64,000 nt of DNA from Akanthomyces muscarius (GCF_028009165.1 NC_079244.1:1240001-1304000), one strand, 5' to 3'; shown: positions 39,896-51,888, counted from the stretch's first letter. Notes: generated by a model from the sequence alone, not told the origin. Translations and numbers: made by a program.

Positions 39896-42157
39896 ATGGC
39901 TGATCTCCGAGCCGTGGCGTCGCTATCCCGACTGGGACTGCGTGCCGCCGCTCAGCCAGCCGCATCGCTGCGCTTCTCTGCGCCGTCGTTCGCGCAGCGC
40001 ACATTCGGGAAGCCTCAATCAAGACTTGCGCTTGCGCCGTTTTCGTACCGGCAATACGCGGCCACCTCGAGAGCACTCGCCTTCCGACCTCGGACCTCGC
40101 CACCCGCCTACCGCCGACTATTTGGCACCTCGTCGCACCACATATCCAGGAACCAGCTCGCCAGCGCGGAAGAGTCTGCCAACAGGAATCCCGGAAATGC
40201 CAATGCGCAAAATGCCTTTTACCAGCTTCTTCTGCGCGCCAACATGCCCGGAATCCTCGTCGAGCGCTACCAGTCCGGCCGATTCGGCACAAACCCTGCG
40301 ACCGAGGACGCCTACAGAAAGGCGCTGGCGGCCCTGAACGCCGGCACCAATATGACATCTGGCGCCGCGTCGGGAGCCACCCTTGGCCGTCTTGGATACG
40401 GCTCCGATGCTGCCATTGCCAACGCTGCTGTTGGCCACGCGGGTCTCGGCAGCGCTACTGCTGGCGGCAAGGGCGAGCCTATTCATGTCGTGGTTCAAGA
40501 GACGACGCGCATGTTCATCTTCCGCTGGGCTCGATTCCTTGCGACCTTTTTCCTTGTGACCTACCTGTGTTTCGTCGGTGTCACCATTCTCATCGAGTTC
40601 CTAAGCTCCTTCCGCCGCGCTGGTGGGAAGACTGACTCCGAAGTCAAGGCTGAGAATCAAAATACCCGGTTTTCAGATGTACATGGATGCGACGAAGCCA
40701 AAGAAGAACTCCAGGAGGTTGTTGAATTCCTCAAGAACCCTGAGAAGTTCTCTGACCTCGGTGCCAAACTCCCCAAGGGCGTTCTTCTTGTTGGCCCGCC
40801 CGGTACCGGCAAGACCCTCCTCGCCAGAGCCGTGGCCGGTGAGGCTGGCGTGCCATTCTTCTACATGTCTGGATCTGAATTTGACGAGATTTACGTCGGT
40901 GTTGGTGCCAAGCGCGTTCGCGAACTCTTTGCCGCAGCCAAGGCCAAGTCACCCGCCATCATCTTCATTGACGAGCTTGACGCGGTCGGTGGAAAGCGCA
41001 ACCCTCGCGACCAGGCTCACTCCAAGCAGACTTTGAACCAACTTTTGACCGAGCTGGATGGATTTGATCAAGACACCAAAATTATCATCATGGCTGCCAC
41101 CAACTTGCCCAAGCTCCTGGACAAGGCTCTGACCCGACCAGGTCGATTTGACCGTCACATTGACGTAGGTCTTCCTGACGTCCGCGGCCGTATTGCTATT
41201 CTGGAGCACCACGCGAAGAAGATTAAGCTGGCCCAAGATGTCGATCTCAAGGCAATCGCTGCTCGCTCGCCTGGCCGCTCCGGTGCCGAGCTAGAGAACA
41301 TGCTCAACTTTGCCGCGCTTCACGCTAGTCGCGCCAAGGCGAGCATCATCTCTAGAGGCGACCTTGAATGGGCATTTGATCGCGTCAGCATGGGCGCTGA
41401 CAAAAAGTCAATGGTCATTTCGGAGAAGGAAAAGGAGATGACTGCGTATCACGAGGCTGGTCACGCCCTTGTTCAGCTATATGATAAGGAGAGTGACAGC
41501 AAGCTGTACAAGGTGACAATTCTGCCCAAGGGCGGATCGCTCGGCCACACAGCCAATGTCCCGGCTATGGACAAGTACTCCACCACGGCCGCCGAGTACA
41601 CCGCCAACATCCGCGTGCTTCTCGGTGGCAAGATGGCCGAGGAGATGCGCTACGGTGATGACAGGGTCACATCCGGAGTCTCTAGTGTGAGTTTTCTTTG
41701 CAACGACAGACTACAATGGCATACTAACGTGAGCTGATAGGATCTGGAGCGCGCCACGGATTTGGGCTTTATGATGGTTGCGCAGTTTGGCATGTCCCAC
41801 GTCCTGGGCCCCATGGAATATGGACGCCGCTATGAGAACCTAAGTTCAGAAACCAGAGCCATCATCGAGTCGGAGGTGCAGAAGAGCCTCAAGAAGTCGT
41901 ACGAGGATGTGCGCAAGCTTTTGACGGAGAAGCGCAAGGAACTAGATCTCCTTGCTCAGGCGCTGGTCAAGTACGAGACGCTGGATAAGGAAGAGGTGGA
42001 GATTGTTATTCGTGGCGAGTCTCTGCCTGGCAGACCGGTTCTTGCCCGTGGCCCCATGGTGATGCCAGTTCCGGTCGAGCCCCCTGCCCCTCCTGGCCTG
42101 GGCGGTGTACCTCACCCCGAACCCGAATCACCGGCTCCTCCTGCCGCCGCGGAATGA
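39896..42157 (+). CDS. yme1: Mitochondrial i-AAA protease (Yme1/IAP-1 type)
   Basis: There are two exons, 39896-41686 and 41741-42157. The 54-nt intron has a GTGAGT donor and a TACTAAC branch site. The product is 735 aa. The N-terminus is Arg/Ala/Ser-rich and fits a mitochondrial presequence. A single membrane span (FLATFFLVTYLCFVGVTILI) lies near residues 212-232. The AAA domain has Walker A GPPGTGKT at about 299-306, Walker B IIFIDELDAVG near 354-364 and the pore-loop region SGSEFDEIYVG. The peptidase domain has the zinc site HEAGH at about 519-523. One transmembrane segment ahead of AAA and M41 domains identifies the intermembrane-space-facing i-AAA enzyme rather than the two-span m-AAA type. 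It degrades misfolded and regulatory inner-membrane proteins. The C-terminus is a Pro-rich extension. The start is the first ATG that gives the presequence. Confidence 0.97.
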
Positions 42158-43368
42158 TGAGCGAACAGGAGACTTGTCGCTCTGTCCAAACTTCGAAGTC
42201 TGTTCCCCTCCTAATGCTATGGCATCAGGAGATATGCAGGTATGTGGAGAGTTGGACAAGGCGAAGCTGAGAGGCTGTGGATTTTCTTTGTTACCGGAGA
42301 AGGAAGCATCATCTCATTCGAATTTATTTAGACAGGCTGGGACTTGAAGCATTGCGCAGCACATAAGGCTGCGAGACAGCTTTTGTACATTACCGATTGG
42401 CGCCGAAAACGAAATCATCAAAAAGATATCACAACCACTATATCCAGTAGGATAGCAATGCATTTTCATTATTGTTCAGAAGTGCCTCGACTGGGCAGAG
42501 CGTGGACGTACAGTATACGTACTGGTGCATGAAGGGACACAACAAAACCACTACCTCAGCTTTCGGCCGTGCAATACCGCTGCAGGCCAGAATAATTCCA
42601 ACGATGCTTCTTCTCAAGATATACCCCTCAAGTTTAGCCTGCGTATACCGGGACATGCAGCAACAACAAGTTTATGGATTACACGTTGACACCCGGTATG
42701 GTTAATGGCCAAGTTTGGCGATGCCCGATTGGGAGGACTTTCATGGGCGGTATGAACTCTTGACCAGTGCTCACGGGCTTTGTTTTCTGCGTTATCAGTT
42801 GCGGCTGACCCCTATCCCACCATGCACCTTGACGGCCCTTGGTCCACGCAACCGGTCATGGGTAGCAATGCAGGTACCAGTAACGCAATTGACTTGTATA
42901 TGCACTCAACCGTGGGGTCTATGCAGCTCAGCGGGCGCGCCACAGCACATGTACCTGCGCGCATGTACTTCATACCTTGCTGGGAATCAACGATGTCAAA
43001 ACCAGTGATCCGTAAAGTTTGGGCTCAAGTTCCAAATCAGCGATCCGTCGCCGCCACTAGACGGGACGCTCGGCGACGCTAGCTAGCGTCTCCCGAAATC
43101 AATGCCATCACAGCACATTGTAACGCGATGGGGCCCTTGATTGACGTCAGCTATTCGCGCCCACGCTTTTGCTTACCTCCGTTGGTGGGGGAGAGCGGGG
43201 AGCGGCGATAGCTTGACCACGGGCTGGAAAGAGCAGGAGAAGCTTCAGATTGCGCGGGCTTAGTGCACTGTATTTCTAATCCGTTCAAGCCAATCTATAA
43301 AGCGCGCATTCCCCTCGTTGTCTGAACTATATTCGCATTACAACAACCACCTCCATAGACACTTTACA
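42158..43368. other. Intergenic with SDR promoter
   Basis: No gene is supported in this 1.2 kb. The right end contains the core promoter of the reductase gene: CCAAT at 43290-43294 and TATAAA at 43296-43301, both about 70 nt upstream of the ATG. Confidence 0.6.
43296..43301 (+). promoter_or_regulatory. TATA box of the extended SDR gene
   Basis: TATAAA lies 68 nt before the start codon, immediately preceded by CCAAT. It is a conventional core-promoter arrangement, called by motif and spacing. Confidence 0.55.
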
Positions 43369-44517
43369 ATGGCAGCTGAGACGATTCTACTGACCGGTAA
43401 GCTAACCCCGCGCCCGCGATAGCTTCAAATAGGCTACTTAACTACCAATAAACCCCTCCCTCTTCTCCGCAGGGCCCATTCTCTAACGCTTCCATCTTCT
43501 CCAGGTGGCTCCGGCTTCATCGCCGCCCACATCCTCGAGCAGCTCCTCGCCAAGGGCCACACCGTCATCACCACGGTGCGCAGCCAGTCCAAGGCCGACA
43601 CCATCGCGGCCGCGTACCCGGAGCTCGTCGCCTCGCAGCGCCTGACGGTCGTGCCCGTCGGCGACATTGCCGTGCCGACGGCCTTTGACGACGTGCTCGC
43701 CCGGCACGGCGCCTCCCTCGCGGCCGTCCTGCACACGGCCTCGCCGTTCCACTACAACTTCTCCGACGCGCAGACGGAGCTCATCGACCCGGCCGTCAAC
43801 GGCACCACCGGCATCCTGCGCGGCATCAAGGCGCACGCGCCGCACGTGCGCCGCGTCGTCGTCACCTCGTCCTTTGCCGCCATCCTCGACGCCAGCAAGG
43901 CCCTCGACCACGGCGTCGTCTACACGGAGCGGTCTTGGAACCCCAACACGGCCAGGGACGCCGCCGAGAACAAGATGGCGGGCTACCGCGTGTCCAAGAC
44001 GCTCGCCGAGCGCGCCGCGTGGGACTTTGTCGAGGCGGAGAAGCCGGCGTTTGACCTGGCGACCGTCAACCCGCCACTGGTGTTTGGCCCCGTCGCGCAC
44101 CACCTCGCGACGCCGGACAGCATTAACACGTCCAACGAGCGCGTCGTCGCGCTGCTGCAGGGCAAGTGGAAGTCGGAGATTCCCGAGACGGGCACCATGG
44201 TGCTGTGGATCGACGTGCGCGACGTGGCCGCCGCGCATGTGCGGGCGCTCGAGACGCCCGCGGCCGGCGGCAAGCGGCTCTTTATCGTCGGCGGCCGTTT
44301 CGACAACAGGCAGGTGGCGGACGTCGTCTACAAGAACTTCCCCGACCGGCGCGATGCCGTTCCCGGGCCCGACGTCAAGGGCGGCGAGGCGCCGCCGGCG
44401 GAGAAGCTCTTCCAGATTGACAACTCGGTGACGAACAAGGTGCTCGGCATTGAGTGGACTTCGCTGGAGAAGAGCATCACTGATCTGGTTGCCTCGCTGA
44501 AGGGGCTGAACATTTAG
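43369..44517 (+). CDS. NAD(P)-dependent extended short-chain reductase (GRE2/DFR-like)
   Basis: There are two exons, 43369-43396 and 43505-44517. The 108-nt intron falls inside the nucleotide-binding glycine loop. The product is 346 aa. The N-terminal Rossmann motif is TGGSGFIAAH. The active-site motif is YRVSK, giving the YxxxK pair, with VVVTSS upstream supplying the Ser. The substrate-binding half is of the extended SDR type. This is the layout of dihydroflavonol-4-reductase-like enzymes and yeast methylglyoxal/aldehyde reductase Gre2. An NADPH-dependent carbonyl reduction in the cytosol is the likely reaction; the substrate cannot be read from sequence. The tiny first exon of 28 nt is why a naive open frame misses the cofactor loop. 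The coding sequence is strongly GC-rich at third positions compared with its flanks. Confidence 0.93.
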
Positions 44518-44732
44518 AATTGATACCGAGGGAGATTGAATGGGCTATGCAGCGTACAAAATATATGCTAGACTGAATCCATGATATTAATTTTTGGATG
44601 CCCTTGTCCGATGCTGTGCCATGCCGTGCCTAGTGTATTACTATATGTGCAAGACAACTCTGCCTGTATTTGTTATGTATATGTATCGTCCCTCCAAGTC
44701 TGTCCTCCGGGGTCGACGCGTGATGTTGCAGG

Positions 44733-46493
44733 TCAATACTCTCCGGCCATCCTCGCCAACTCACGCTCTTCGAGGATGGGGCTGCGGCTTGTGCGCTGCG
44801 CTACCGGCATCCGCGGCGCCAACCGCGACTGTCCTTCATCATCGGATGCCAACCAGCTATCCCCCCAACTGCCGCGCCCGCGCATAGGTCCCGTCATGAT
44901 CTTGGATTCTGTGCTCTCGCCGCTCTCATTACTAACTTGAGCGGACATGTCGTCCTCCTGTGGTGGGAACTCCAAAGCCACGCCAATCGCATTGGGTGAT
45001 ACGTCTGCGCGCGACCGGCTTCTTGACTGCGCCGTCGCCGCGCGGACGGGTGTACTCGGCAGCTCCCTATCTGGCGGCGGGCCCGGGTCAGCCAAAGATG
45101 ACGCGTAAGATATCGAAGCGAATTGACTTCGTGTTGGGCTTAAATAAGGGCTTCGACCGCGGCTTGGCGACCGCGGCGCTGAGGGTCGACGGTCCGTATT
45201 GGCCAGGGCGGCACCAGCTGCAGCCGCGCTCAAAGCAGCAGCTGGACTGACAGTCGAGCCATATGGAGAATTGAGGCCTGCTCTTGACGCAGTCGGAAGA
45301 TGAAACCCCTGACGTAAACGTGAGGGTCCCCTCTCAATCAGCTGTTCCGACGATCCCGTAGGCAAGAGTCGTCTCTCCTTCAGTCTCGGCGGTGGTGTAA
45401 GTGGTGTTCCATCATGCCCCAGATAAGATGGGGATGGAGACGCGAACGGAGAAGTGGGAGAAATTGACGGCACTAGGATCAGGCTTGGTTCTCTCTCCAT
45501 GGACGGTTCTGGCTCTCTGCTCTTTCTGCGATATCGGCAGTGCCAGAGGACAGCAATAATTGCCACCAGTATCGCGCCGCCGACGGCCGCAGCAATGATT
45601 ATCTTTGCCGTTGTCGATAACCCGCCTGGGGCATCGTCTCTGGGTCCGGAGATGTTCTCCGTTAGCCGCGGATCCTCCAGAGAGGATATTCGGGGTGGTG
45701 CGGCTGCAGTTCCACTGATACTCGTCATGACAGTACTTGTAGCTGTTGTGCTGCCCGAGGAATCTGTAGCCGATGTTGAACTCTGGGTTGTCGTCGAAGT
45801 TATACTCCCCTCTGACGTCGAAGTTGTGGTTCTCTCCGTCGTCGAAGCTGAACTGTCCGTGGTTGTCAGACTTGCACTGTCCGTTGTCGGCGAAGACGTA
45901 ATGGAGGAGGAGGTCCTTTGCGAAGACGAAGAGCTGGAGGTCGTTGTTGGAGAAATTATCGTCCTCGAACAAGATATATCACTGCTGGGCAGCAACGTAT
46001 TGACGCAGACATGCGTTGCTGGTGGTGGCCCAGGGTCCCTAATCGGTTCAAATCCTAGACTATTGCTTGTTTTAGTCCTGTACACAACAGTAATCATGGC
46101 TGTAGGATAAAAGAGGCTCGGTCTTACCTTGAGCAAACGTTGATTAAAAAGTCGACGTTGGCTATGGAGATTTGTTAGTACAAGTGAAGAATACTGCAAT
46201 GCTTAAATAAGGAAGAATTGGAAGGAGAAAGGTTGCTTCTGCTTACGGTCAAAACCAGGCAGTCCAATATTGTCAACGCCACATAGCTGCGAGTCGCAGC
46301 AGTACAGCCCGAGGAGCATATTTTCCATTTGAGGCTGGTCAAGTTGCACAAGTGTGCCGCAAAATTTTGCATAGGTCTCGTCGTCGGGTGCGAGTAGCTG
46401 TCGCAGGCTCTCTCGGCAGCCTCTGACGCAATCCGGCGGATCTTGTACATTGCCCGCGATGGCCCCCCATGTACTTCCAACGCACGCTTCCAT
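44733..46493 (-). CDS. Single-pass membrane protein: Cys-rich ectodomain, Ser/Thr stalk, disordered tail (5' end uncertain)
   Basis: Three exons are supported: 46247-46493, 46128-46161 and 44733-46059. The introns are 85 nt (TACTAAC branch) and 68 nt. The 34-nt middle exon restores one reading frame through NVDFLINVCSSLGF. From the ATG at 46493 the product is 535 aa. The order is a domain of about 120 residues with ten cysteines, a Ser/Thr-rich stalk, one membrane span (IIIAAAVGGAILVAIIAVLW), then basic residues and a Ser/Pro/Arg-rich cytoplasmic tail of about 270 residues. This topology resembles fungal wall-stress or surface receptors, but the Cys domain is not one I can name. No signal peptide follows the chosen ATG, and an in-frame stop lies just upstream. 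A further 5' exon with the signal peptide is therefore likely but was not found. Confidence 0.75.
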
Positions 46494-49232
46494 GACTAGC
46501 TCGGCGGCGTATGCGTAGATTTTGTGCAATATCCGTCTTCAACAGTGTTGCAGCCAACTCGTATTGCTGAATGAGATGCATGAGGTCTGTTGTAATGATA
46601 TAGATGGCGAGACTGGTCAAAAATTGACAAGATGGCTGGTTTGTGATAGACAAGCTAGACCTCTGAGCTTGATGCGATGGTGGCGCAAGTATTCGATTGG
46701 AGGAGAGGATACGAGCTGGCTCGGTAACTGCGTCGCACTGCGACTCGAGATGAACACTGTTTTCTGTGTTCCCCGACTCTCTAAAGAGGCGCTGCAAAAG
46801 ATCCCTCCTACCCAACCCAAAAGAGAATCCCAATGATGGTCAGAATATTTTAGTACGGTTCAGCTTGGGGTGAGGGCAACTGCGCGAGGCGTCCTCATTC
46901 GTCCTTCTTGAAATGTGCGATCGTGAAAGCAGAGAGAAAAGTGTCCTCGAGCGGTGGCGTTGGAAAACCGCAGACGCAAGACAAGGAGCGTCGAGTTCGG
47001 TTGAGAGCGCAAGGCGTTACAGCGTCGTACTGCGCACAAGACCTCGAGCGTTGGAGGAATCTGAGGACGGCCCGCTATTGTGAGTTGCTACGTAACGCAT
47101 CCGTCCGAAGTGTTCATAATACAGGAGATGGTCGAGCAAGGGTAAAAGCAGGGGCGTGCCGGCTCGAGATATAAGTGCCGTTATTAGCAGGCTGGTAGAC
47201 AATGTGGTGGGATCTGCTACTGAGGCGCGGCAGAAGCGGGCTGGGGTCATGACACGTCCCATCACTCAAACCGGCCACATGGCTCCCTTGAAGCCTGGCT
47301 GTCATCTCTTCAGGGTCAGGATTGAAAACTAGTAAGACGGTATTGCACTTGGCATCGTGAGAAATTTCGGCGGTACACTTCTGTCAGCTTGGCGTTGATC
47401 GCATTCAAGACACGGGCGTAAGCGCGGCATGAAGGCGTGGTGTAAACCGGACGCAGTCGACGACACAAAGGGAAATCGCGCTCGGCGAAGGGACATATTT
47501 TTGCTCTCAGTACATGGCGTGGCCCCCTTTCTTTTCTTTTTGCTGGCTGCCGATAGAGCAAGTTCCATGAAATCGGGGCGCATTTCTCACACACTTCTTA
47601 CAAGACAAGTGAGAGGATTGTATGTGACGATCCACTTTCGAAACTCGGGATGCCTCGTCTGACCCGCCAGGGCCTGATGCAGAACATCCTGCAGGATGTA
47701 TGTAGGACTTGGAAATCGCGCTTTGGCTTGGCGGCTTTTTTTTGTCGGTAGGCAGATTGGCAGTATCGAATATTTGCATTCGAAAAAGGAATTTGAATGG
47801 CTGCATGAATTTCTCGTATTTGACAACATGGCGCAGCTGGAGGCCTGTTGGAGCCTGTTGGAGCCGTCAACACGAGGGTTGACAGGCAATGAGAAGGCCA
47901 AGACGTTGCAAATTTCCAAAAGAGTCGTCTATGTTTCGTTTGCTTGGAGCCACACAATTAGTACATGCTTGCTGCGTACTTGTTGCTTGCCTTGCGCAAG
48001 AGTTGACAAGAGGGCCACATCTCTGTACACAGCAAACTTGTTGACTAGTCCTGACTCTTGATAAAGTTGGCGCATGCGTATTTTGTTTAGGCGGCGCCGG
48101 CCGATCTGAGGCTGCTGACTTGGAGGACTGTTTCACCGGACGGCATGGCGCAAACTGAGCGCCGATGTGTACTGCTCTGTATCGCCCTGAGCCAGGCGAA
48201 TACAAATACGTGTAATTTACGCCGCAGAGGCGTAAAGCTAAATGGAGAGGCGCCTTGGTGACCAATAGGCAGCTGCAAGTCTTTCCCAATAGGAGGAGAG
48301 AGTGTAATTCGAGGCTCCTACTACCTAGACTAGATCAAACATCGATGCAGTCTAGGCAATAATTAGCCCTGTCTTGATTTCGCAATCGCCTTTTCGTAAG
48401 TCAATCTCTAGTCACCCTTTAGAGCACCTAGGCAGTCGTGTAACGTTAGAACTTTGTCTTATTGCTGGACTAAGAGCGCCGGAGTTTGGTGCTGCATCGG
48501 CCATGGCGGCGGCCTGCAGCGGAGCTGTAAGGAAGAGCCGAGGAGCGATGATCATAGATGCAGATTTGAGCCACGACGGCACCGATTGACGAGCGGCTCT
48601 CATGGCCAGTGGTGTCGAAGCATCTGCTGCTTTGTGTTGTTGGAAGAAGCAAACGGCGACAGGCTGCGGAGTCTGCCTTGTTACGTTGTAGGTACCTAGG
48701 TAGGTAACCACGTCTGCTTCGAGTTGCTGTGTGCCGACCCTCGCCTTGTTCTGTTCATCCAAAAAAAAAAAATCATCTGTCTTTCTCGCTGTCAAGTACC
48801 TGGGGGACTGTCCGAATCACTTTTGCATTCAGCTTATCCTTCATACAGCACTCCAAATGTCGCGTGCCCTTGAGCAGGCACAATGGCCGAAATGTCCGTC
48901 CCGTGGCGGGGCATTATAGCGGCCAACCACGCCTGCAGCTTTGGCTGTTAGGTGGCGGTAGGCCTGTGGACGGATCTCCGGGGGGTGGACCGACCGGCGA
49001 CGACAGGCACATTAACGGCCAATGCCGCTGTCGCTAGCGCCGCCGTCGTCCAATTACCCCAAGATTTGGCTGGTCCTGGACCTCGGCAGCCCAAGGTTCG
49101 GACTTTGCGACCCATTCAGGCTGACGATGAGCTCGCATCACCCCCAACATTAAAAAAAGACATATCCCGCATCTCCATTTTCAATTGGGACACAGCCGGG
49201 TAGCACTCAGTCAATTCATATTTCGCATCGCA
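46494..49232. other. Intergenic, no gene seen
   Basis: This 2.7-kb stretch probably contains the missing first exon and promoter of the minus-strand membrane protein at its left end, and the SDR promoter at its right end. A perfect 8-bp hairpin (TTTACGCC/GGCGTAAA, loop GCAGA) lies at 48216-48236. A TAGGTACCTAGGTAGGT repeat lies at 48689-48705. No other coding sequence is supported. Confidence 0.55.
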
Positions 49233-50263
49233 ATGGCTGACCAAGCAAAAGTCCGCATCGAGGCTCTGGGCAAGCAGCTTGGCCTGCCTCCCATACAGCG
49301 CAAAGCCGGTCCCTCCAACGGACTTCGTCTCGAGGGCAAGGTCGCCATCATTACCGGTAGGCACTGGTTGCTAGAACTTTGCCAATAAAGCCGACTTTAA
49401 CTAACAATGTCTCACTTCAGGCGCCAACTCGCCGCTGGGCATCGGTCGTGCCACCGCACACCAGTACGCCGAGAGCGGTGCCAGGGCCATCTACATTTGC
49501 GACTTTGACGGCACTCACTTGGAGACTCACAAGAAGCAAATTAACGCTGGCTACCCTTCCGTGGATGTTCATGTCCGCCAATTCGATGCTGGTGATGAAG
49601 ACAAGGTCAAGGCCGTCGTCGACGACGCGCTGGCCAAGTACAAGCGCTTGGACATCTTCTTCGCCAACGCGGGCATCATCGGCAAGTATGGCATGTTTTC
49701 CGACTATGAGGAAAAGGATTTCATGGAAGTTATGAGAACAAACTCTTGGAGGTATGACGATCCCTCTTTCGTCTCGGCGCCATCGTGATGCTAAGTATCC
49801 TTGTAGTGTCGTCGCTGCTGCCAAGCATGCCGCTCCCGCCATGCAGCAGACCTCGGCAGAGAAGCCCGAGCCGAACGGGAGCATCATTGCCACAGCTTCC
49901 GTCGCCGGCATCCGGTCAAACGCGGGCACCACCCCGTACGCTGCCTCCAAAGCCGCCGTCATCAACACCGCGCAGACAATCGCGTACCAGCTCACCGGCA
50001 CCAACATCCGCATCAACGCCATTTGCCCAGGTATCATTGAGACGGGCATGACGGCGCCCGTGTACGAAGCCGCGCGCTCGCGTGGCACCGAAAAAAAGAT
50101 TGGGCAGATCAACCCTCTGAGGCGCGGTGCCCATGCCGATGAGGTGGCGCGTGTTGCCTTGTTCTTGGGGAGCGACGAATCGAGCTACGTCAATGGTCAG
50201 GCTTGGGCTGTAGACGGAGGGCTGAGTGCCGGTCATCCATATGTCCTTGGAAAGATGGCATAG
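49233..50263 (+). CDS. Classical short-chain dehydrogenase/reductase
   Basis: There are three exons: 49233-49356, 49421-49751 and 49807-50263. The introns are 64 and 55 nt. The product is 303 aa. The cofactor loop is TGANSPLGIG, split by intron 1. The structural motif is NAG (FFANAGII), the catalytic Ser lies in ATASVAG, and the active-site motif is YAASK. The C-terminal ends in the usual WAVDGGLSAG. It is a cytosolic NAD(P)-dependent oxidoreductase of the classical SDR family. The substrate is not deducible. The N-terminus carries about 35 extra residues before the Rossmann fold. The FDFDG-like acidic stretch (ICDFDGTHL) after beta-2 suggests an NAD preference, which is an inference. It ends 120 nt from the 3' end of convergent ORC6. 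Confidence 0.93.
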
Positions 50264-50382
50264 ATATAATTTGTATAGCTAAATGTGGTTTTCCGACCCG
50301 ATGAAATCATACGAGTGACTGCTGGTGTTTGTGATGGTCGAATTGTATTATTTTTGGCCTTGGCCTTGCCTCTGGTCATATA

Positions 50383-51522
50383 TTACTGTGTGTCAATCTC
50401 CATCGCGCCTTGTGCCGCTAACAACTTTTCTATCCTGGCCAGCTGTGCCTCCTTCCACGTTTTGTATTCAGCTCTTCGGCCCGCGCTCAGAAAATCATAT
50501 CGATCTTGGAACATTGTGTCCGCACGTCTTCCAACACCTTCCTGAGTCCCTTCATCACCTTCGTCCATATTGACATCGCCGTCGCCGATGTTCTGGACCA
50601 CGTCATTGATCCCCCGATACCAATCGCTTTCCAACCATTCGTTTTCCTTGGCCGCTTCAACCATGGCGTCAAAGTCTTTGGCTTTGACAGTTGTCCATCC
50701 GTCCCATGCGCCAGCGTCTTCAGCCCCAACAAAGACGACTTCTTTGCGAGCTTTGCCGAGGATGCTCAGGATCTCCTTTCGAATTGGCGCGTAGCTGTCA
50801 CTGTCGATGGGTACCCCGGCCGTTATGGCCTGAAATCTCATCGTGACATGGTACAGAACAGCAGCTACCACTTCCGTCGTCTGACCTTTTGCCCATTCCT
50901 CCTCCAGCTTTTGGCCTTGCGGGAACAGAACAGATTCGATACCTGCCAACATAGTAGGTGCCAGCTTTTTGCTGCCAGTTTCAGTACAAAAGAACCGAAT
51001 CACCGGCGCGACCCAAGGTGGTAGCCCTGTCCTCTCACTTTCGCCGTTGGCCCCGGCCCCGGTAGTTTTGCTTATAGGCGTTGTATTTTTGCGGAATTGG
51101 CTTAGACTCTGGTCCTTTGTTGGTGTTCCGCGGGACGGGACCGGCCGCGACGGTGAGCTGGCAGTGCTGTCCTCCGCCCCAAACTTGGTCACTTGCGTGC
51201 GAGCACGGCCCGAGCTGCGTCGCCCGCCACTCGCAGAAGTAGCTAAAATGTTGTCAAGATGAGCATATAATCGTTTATATATCCTGGGTGGTACAGGAGG
51301 CCGAGGCTCAATGGGCGGTAGATCAAGCTGTATCTTTAAGCGATCGCACGCAATGTTCGCGCATGCGTACATGCGGGCAATCTCCTCTTCAGCCTTGAGA
51401 GTGCTTGATTGATTCCGTGACTGCGCAAGCAATGAGCTTGCGAGTTGAACAAGTGCTGGGGGTATATCCGTGCCATATGATGGCATCAAAGATATTAGTG
51501 CCAACTCGATTTGCCGACTCAT
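50383..51522 (-). CDS. orc6: Origin recognition complex subunit 6
   Basis: This is a single exon of 379 aa. I start at the ATG at 51522 (MSRQIELALISLMP) because the upstream in-frame extension is Arg-rich and unlike the family, while the TFIIB-like N-terminal helical domain begins here. The protein has this helical domain (residues 1 to about 105) and a Ser/Thr/Pro-rich linker containing SP/TP motifs suited to CDK phosphorylation. A second helical domain (GLPPWVAPVIRFFC to about residue 270) follows. The C-terminus is conserved, ending RYDFLSAGRRAEYKTWKEAQ. Orc6 is part of the nuclear origin recognition complex and helps load MCM helicase. It is divergent from the CWC27 gene with 366 nt between start codons, and convergent with the classical SDR. 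Confidence 0.9.
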   Translation of the reverse strand: MSRQIELALISLMPSYGTDIPPALVQLASSLLAQSRNQSSTLKAEEEIARMYACANIACDRLKIQLDLPPIEPRPPVPPRIYKRLYAHLDNILATSASGGRRSSGRARTQVTKFGAEDSTASSPSRPVPSRGTPTKDQSLSQFRKNTTPISKTTGAGANGESERTGLPPWVAPVIRFFCTETGSKKLAPTMLAGIESVLFPQGQKLEEEWAKGQTTEVVAAVLYHVTMRFQAITAGVPIDSDSYAPIRKEILSILGKARKEVVFVGAEDAGAWDGWTTVKAKDFDAMVEAAKENEWLESDWYRGINDVVQNIGDGDVNMDEGDEGTQEGVGRRADTMFQDRYDFLSAGRRAEYKTWKEAQLARIEKLLAAQGAMEIDTQ

Positions 51523-51573
51523 GGTGTTGTGAAAATGGTGAAGGACGAGGGCCGGTGAGAGCGAACGCGCTCG

Positions 51574-51579
51574 ACGCGT
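51574..51579. promoter_or_regulatory. MluI cell-cycle box (ACGCGT) upstream of ORC6
   Basis: ACGCGT lies 52 nt upstream of the ORC6 start, within the divergent ORC6/CWC27 promoter. A second ACGCG-like core (AACGCGC) is 10 nt away. In yeasts this box binds MBF and drives G1/S genes, including replication genes. The hexamer occurs often by chance, so its role here is inferred from position. Confidence 0.35.
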
Positions 51580-51888
51580 CTGAAGTGTCCCCTCTCGACG
51601 CTGGTTCCCAGTTCGAGACACCCGTCACGACGAGGGAACAAGTTCGAATTAATGGATATCCTAGTCGATGGCGAGTTGCTTTAAATAGAGAAAACTTTGG
51701 AAAATTGATTGCAGTGACGTTGCTAATGTGTCTGGGACGTTCAACTGTAAGTCTTGGCCTGTGCCTTTCTTGTGTGGGGCGCGACGAGCCGCCAAAATCT
51801 ACCTACAGCTTGGGCAAGGTCAACTTTTTGCAACACTGGCGAAAGCAAAACTCCGACGAACACTCTCTTGGGATACGGCAGGCCCATC

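Noticed and set aside
43483..44238. 251-codon minus frame over the extended SDR
   Set aside because: Shadow of a very GC-rich gene. The plus strand carries all the SDR motifs.
46494..46579. Candidate start MHLIQQYEL or TTG-initiated extension for the membrane protein
   Set aside because: Neither gives a signal peptide in frame with the Cys-rich domain. An in-frame stop lies between, so the 5' end is left open.
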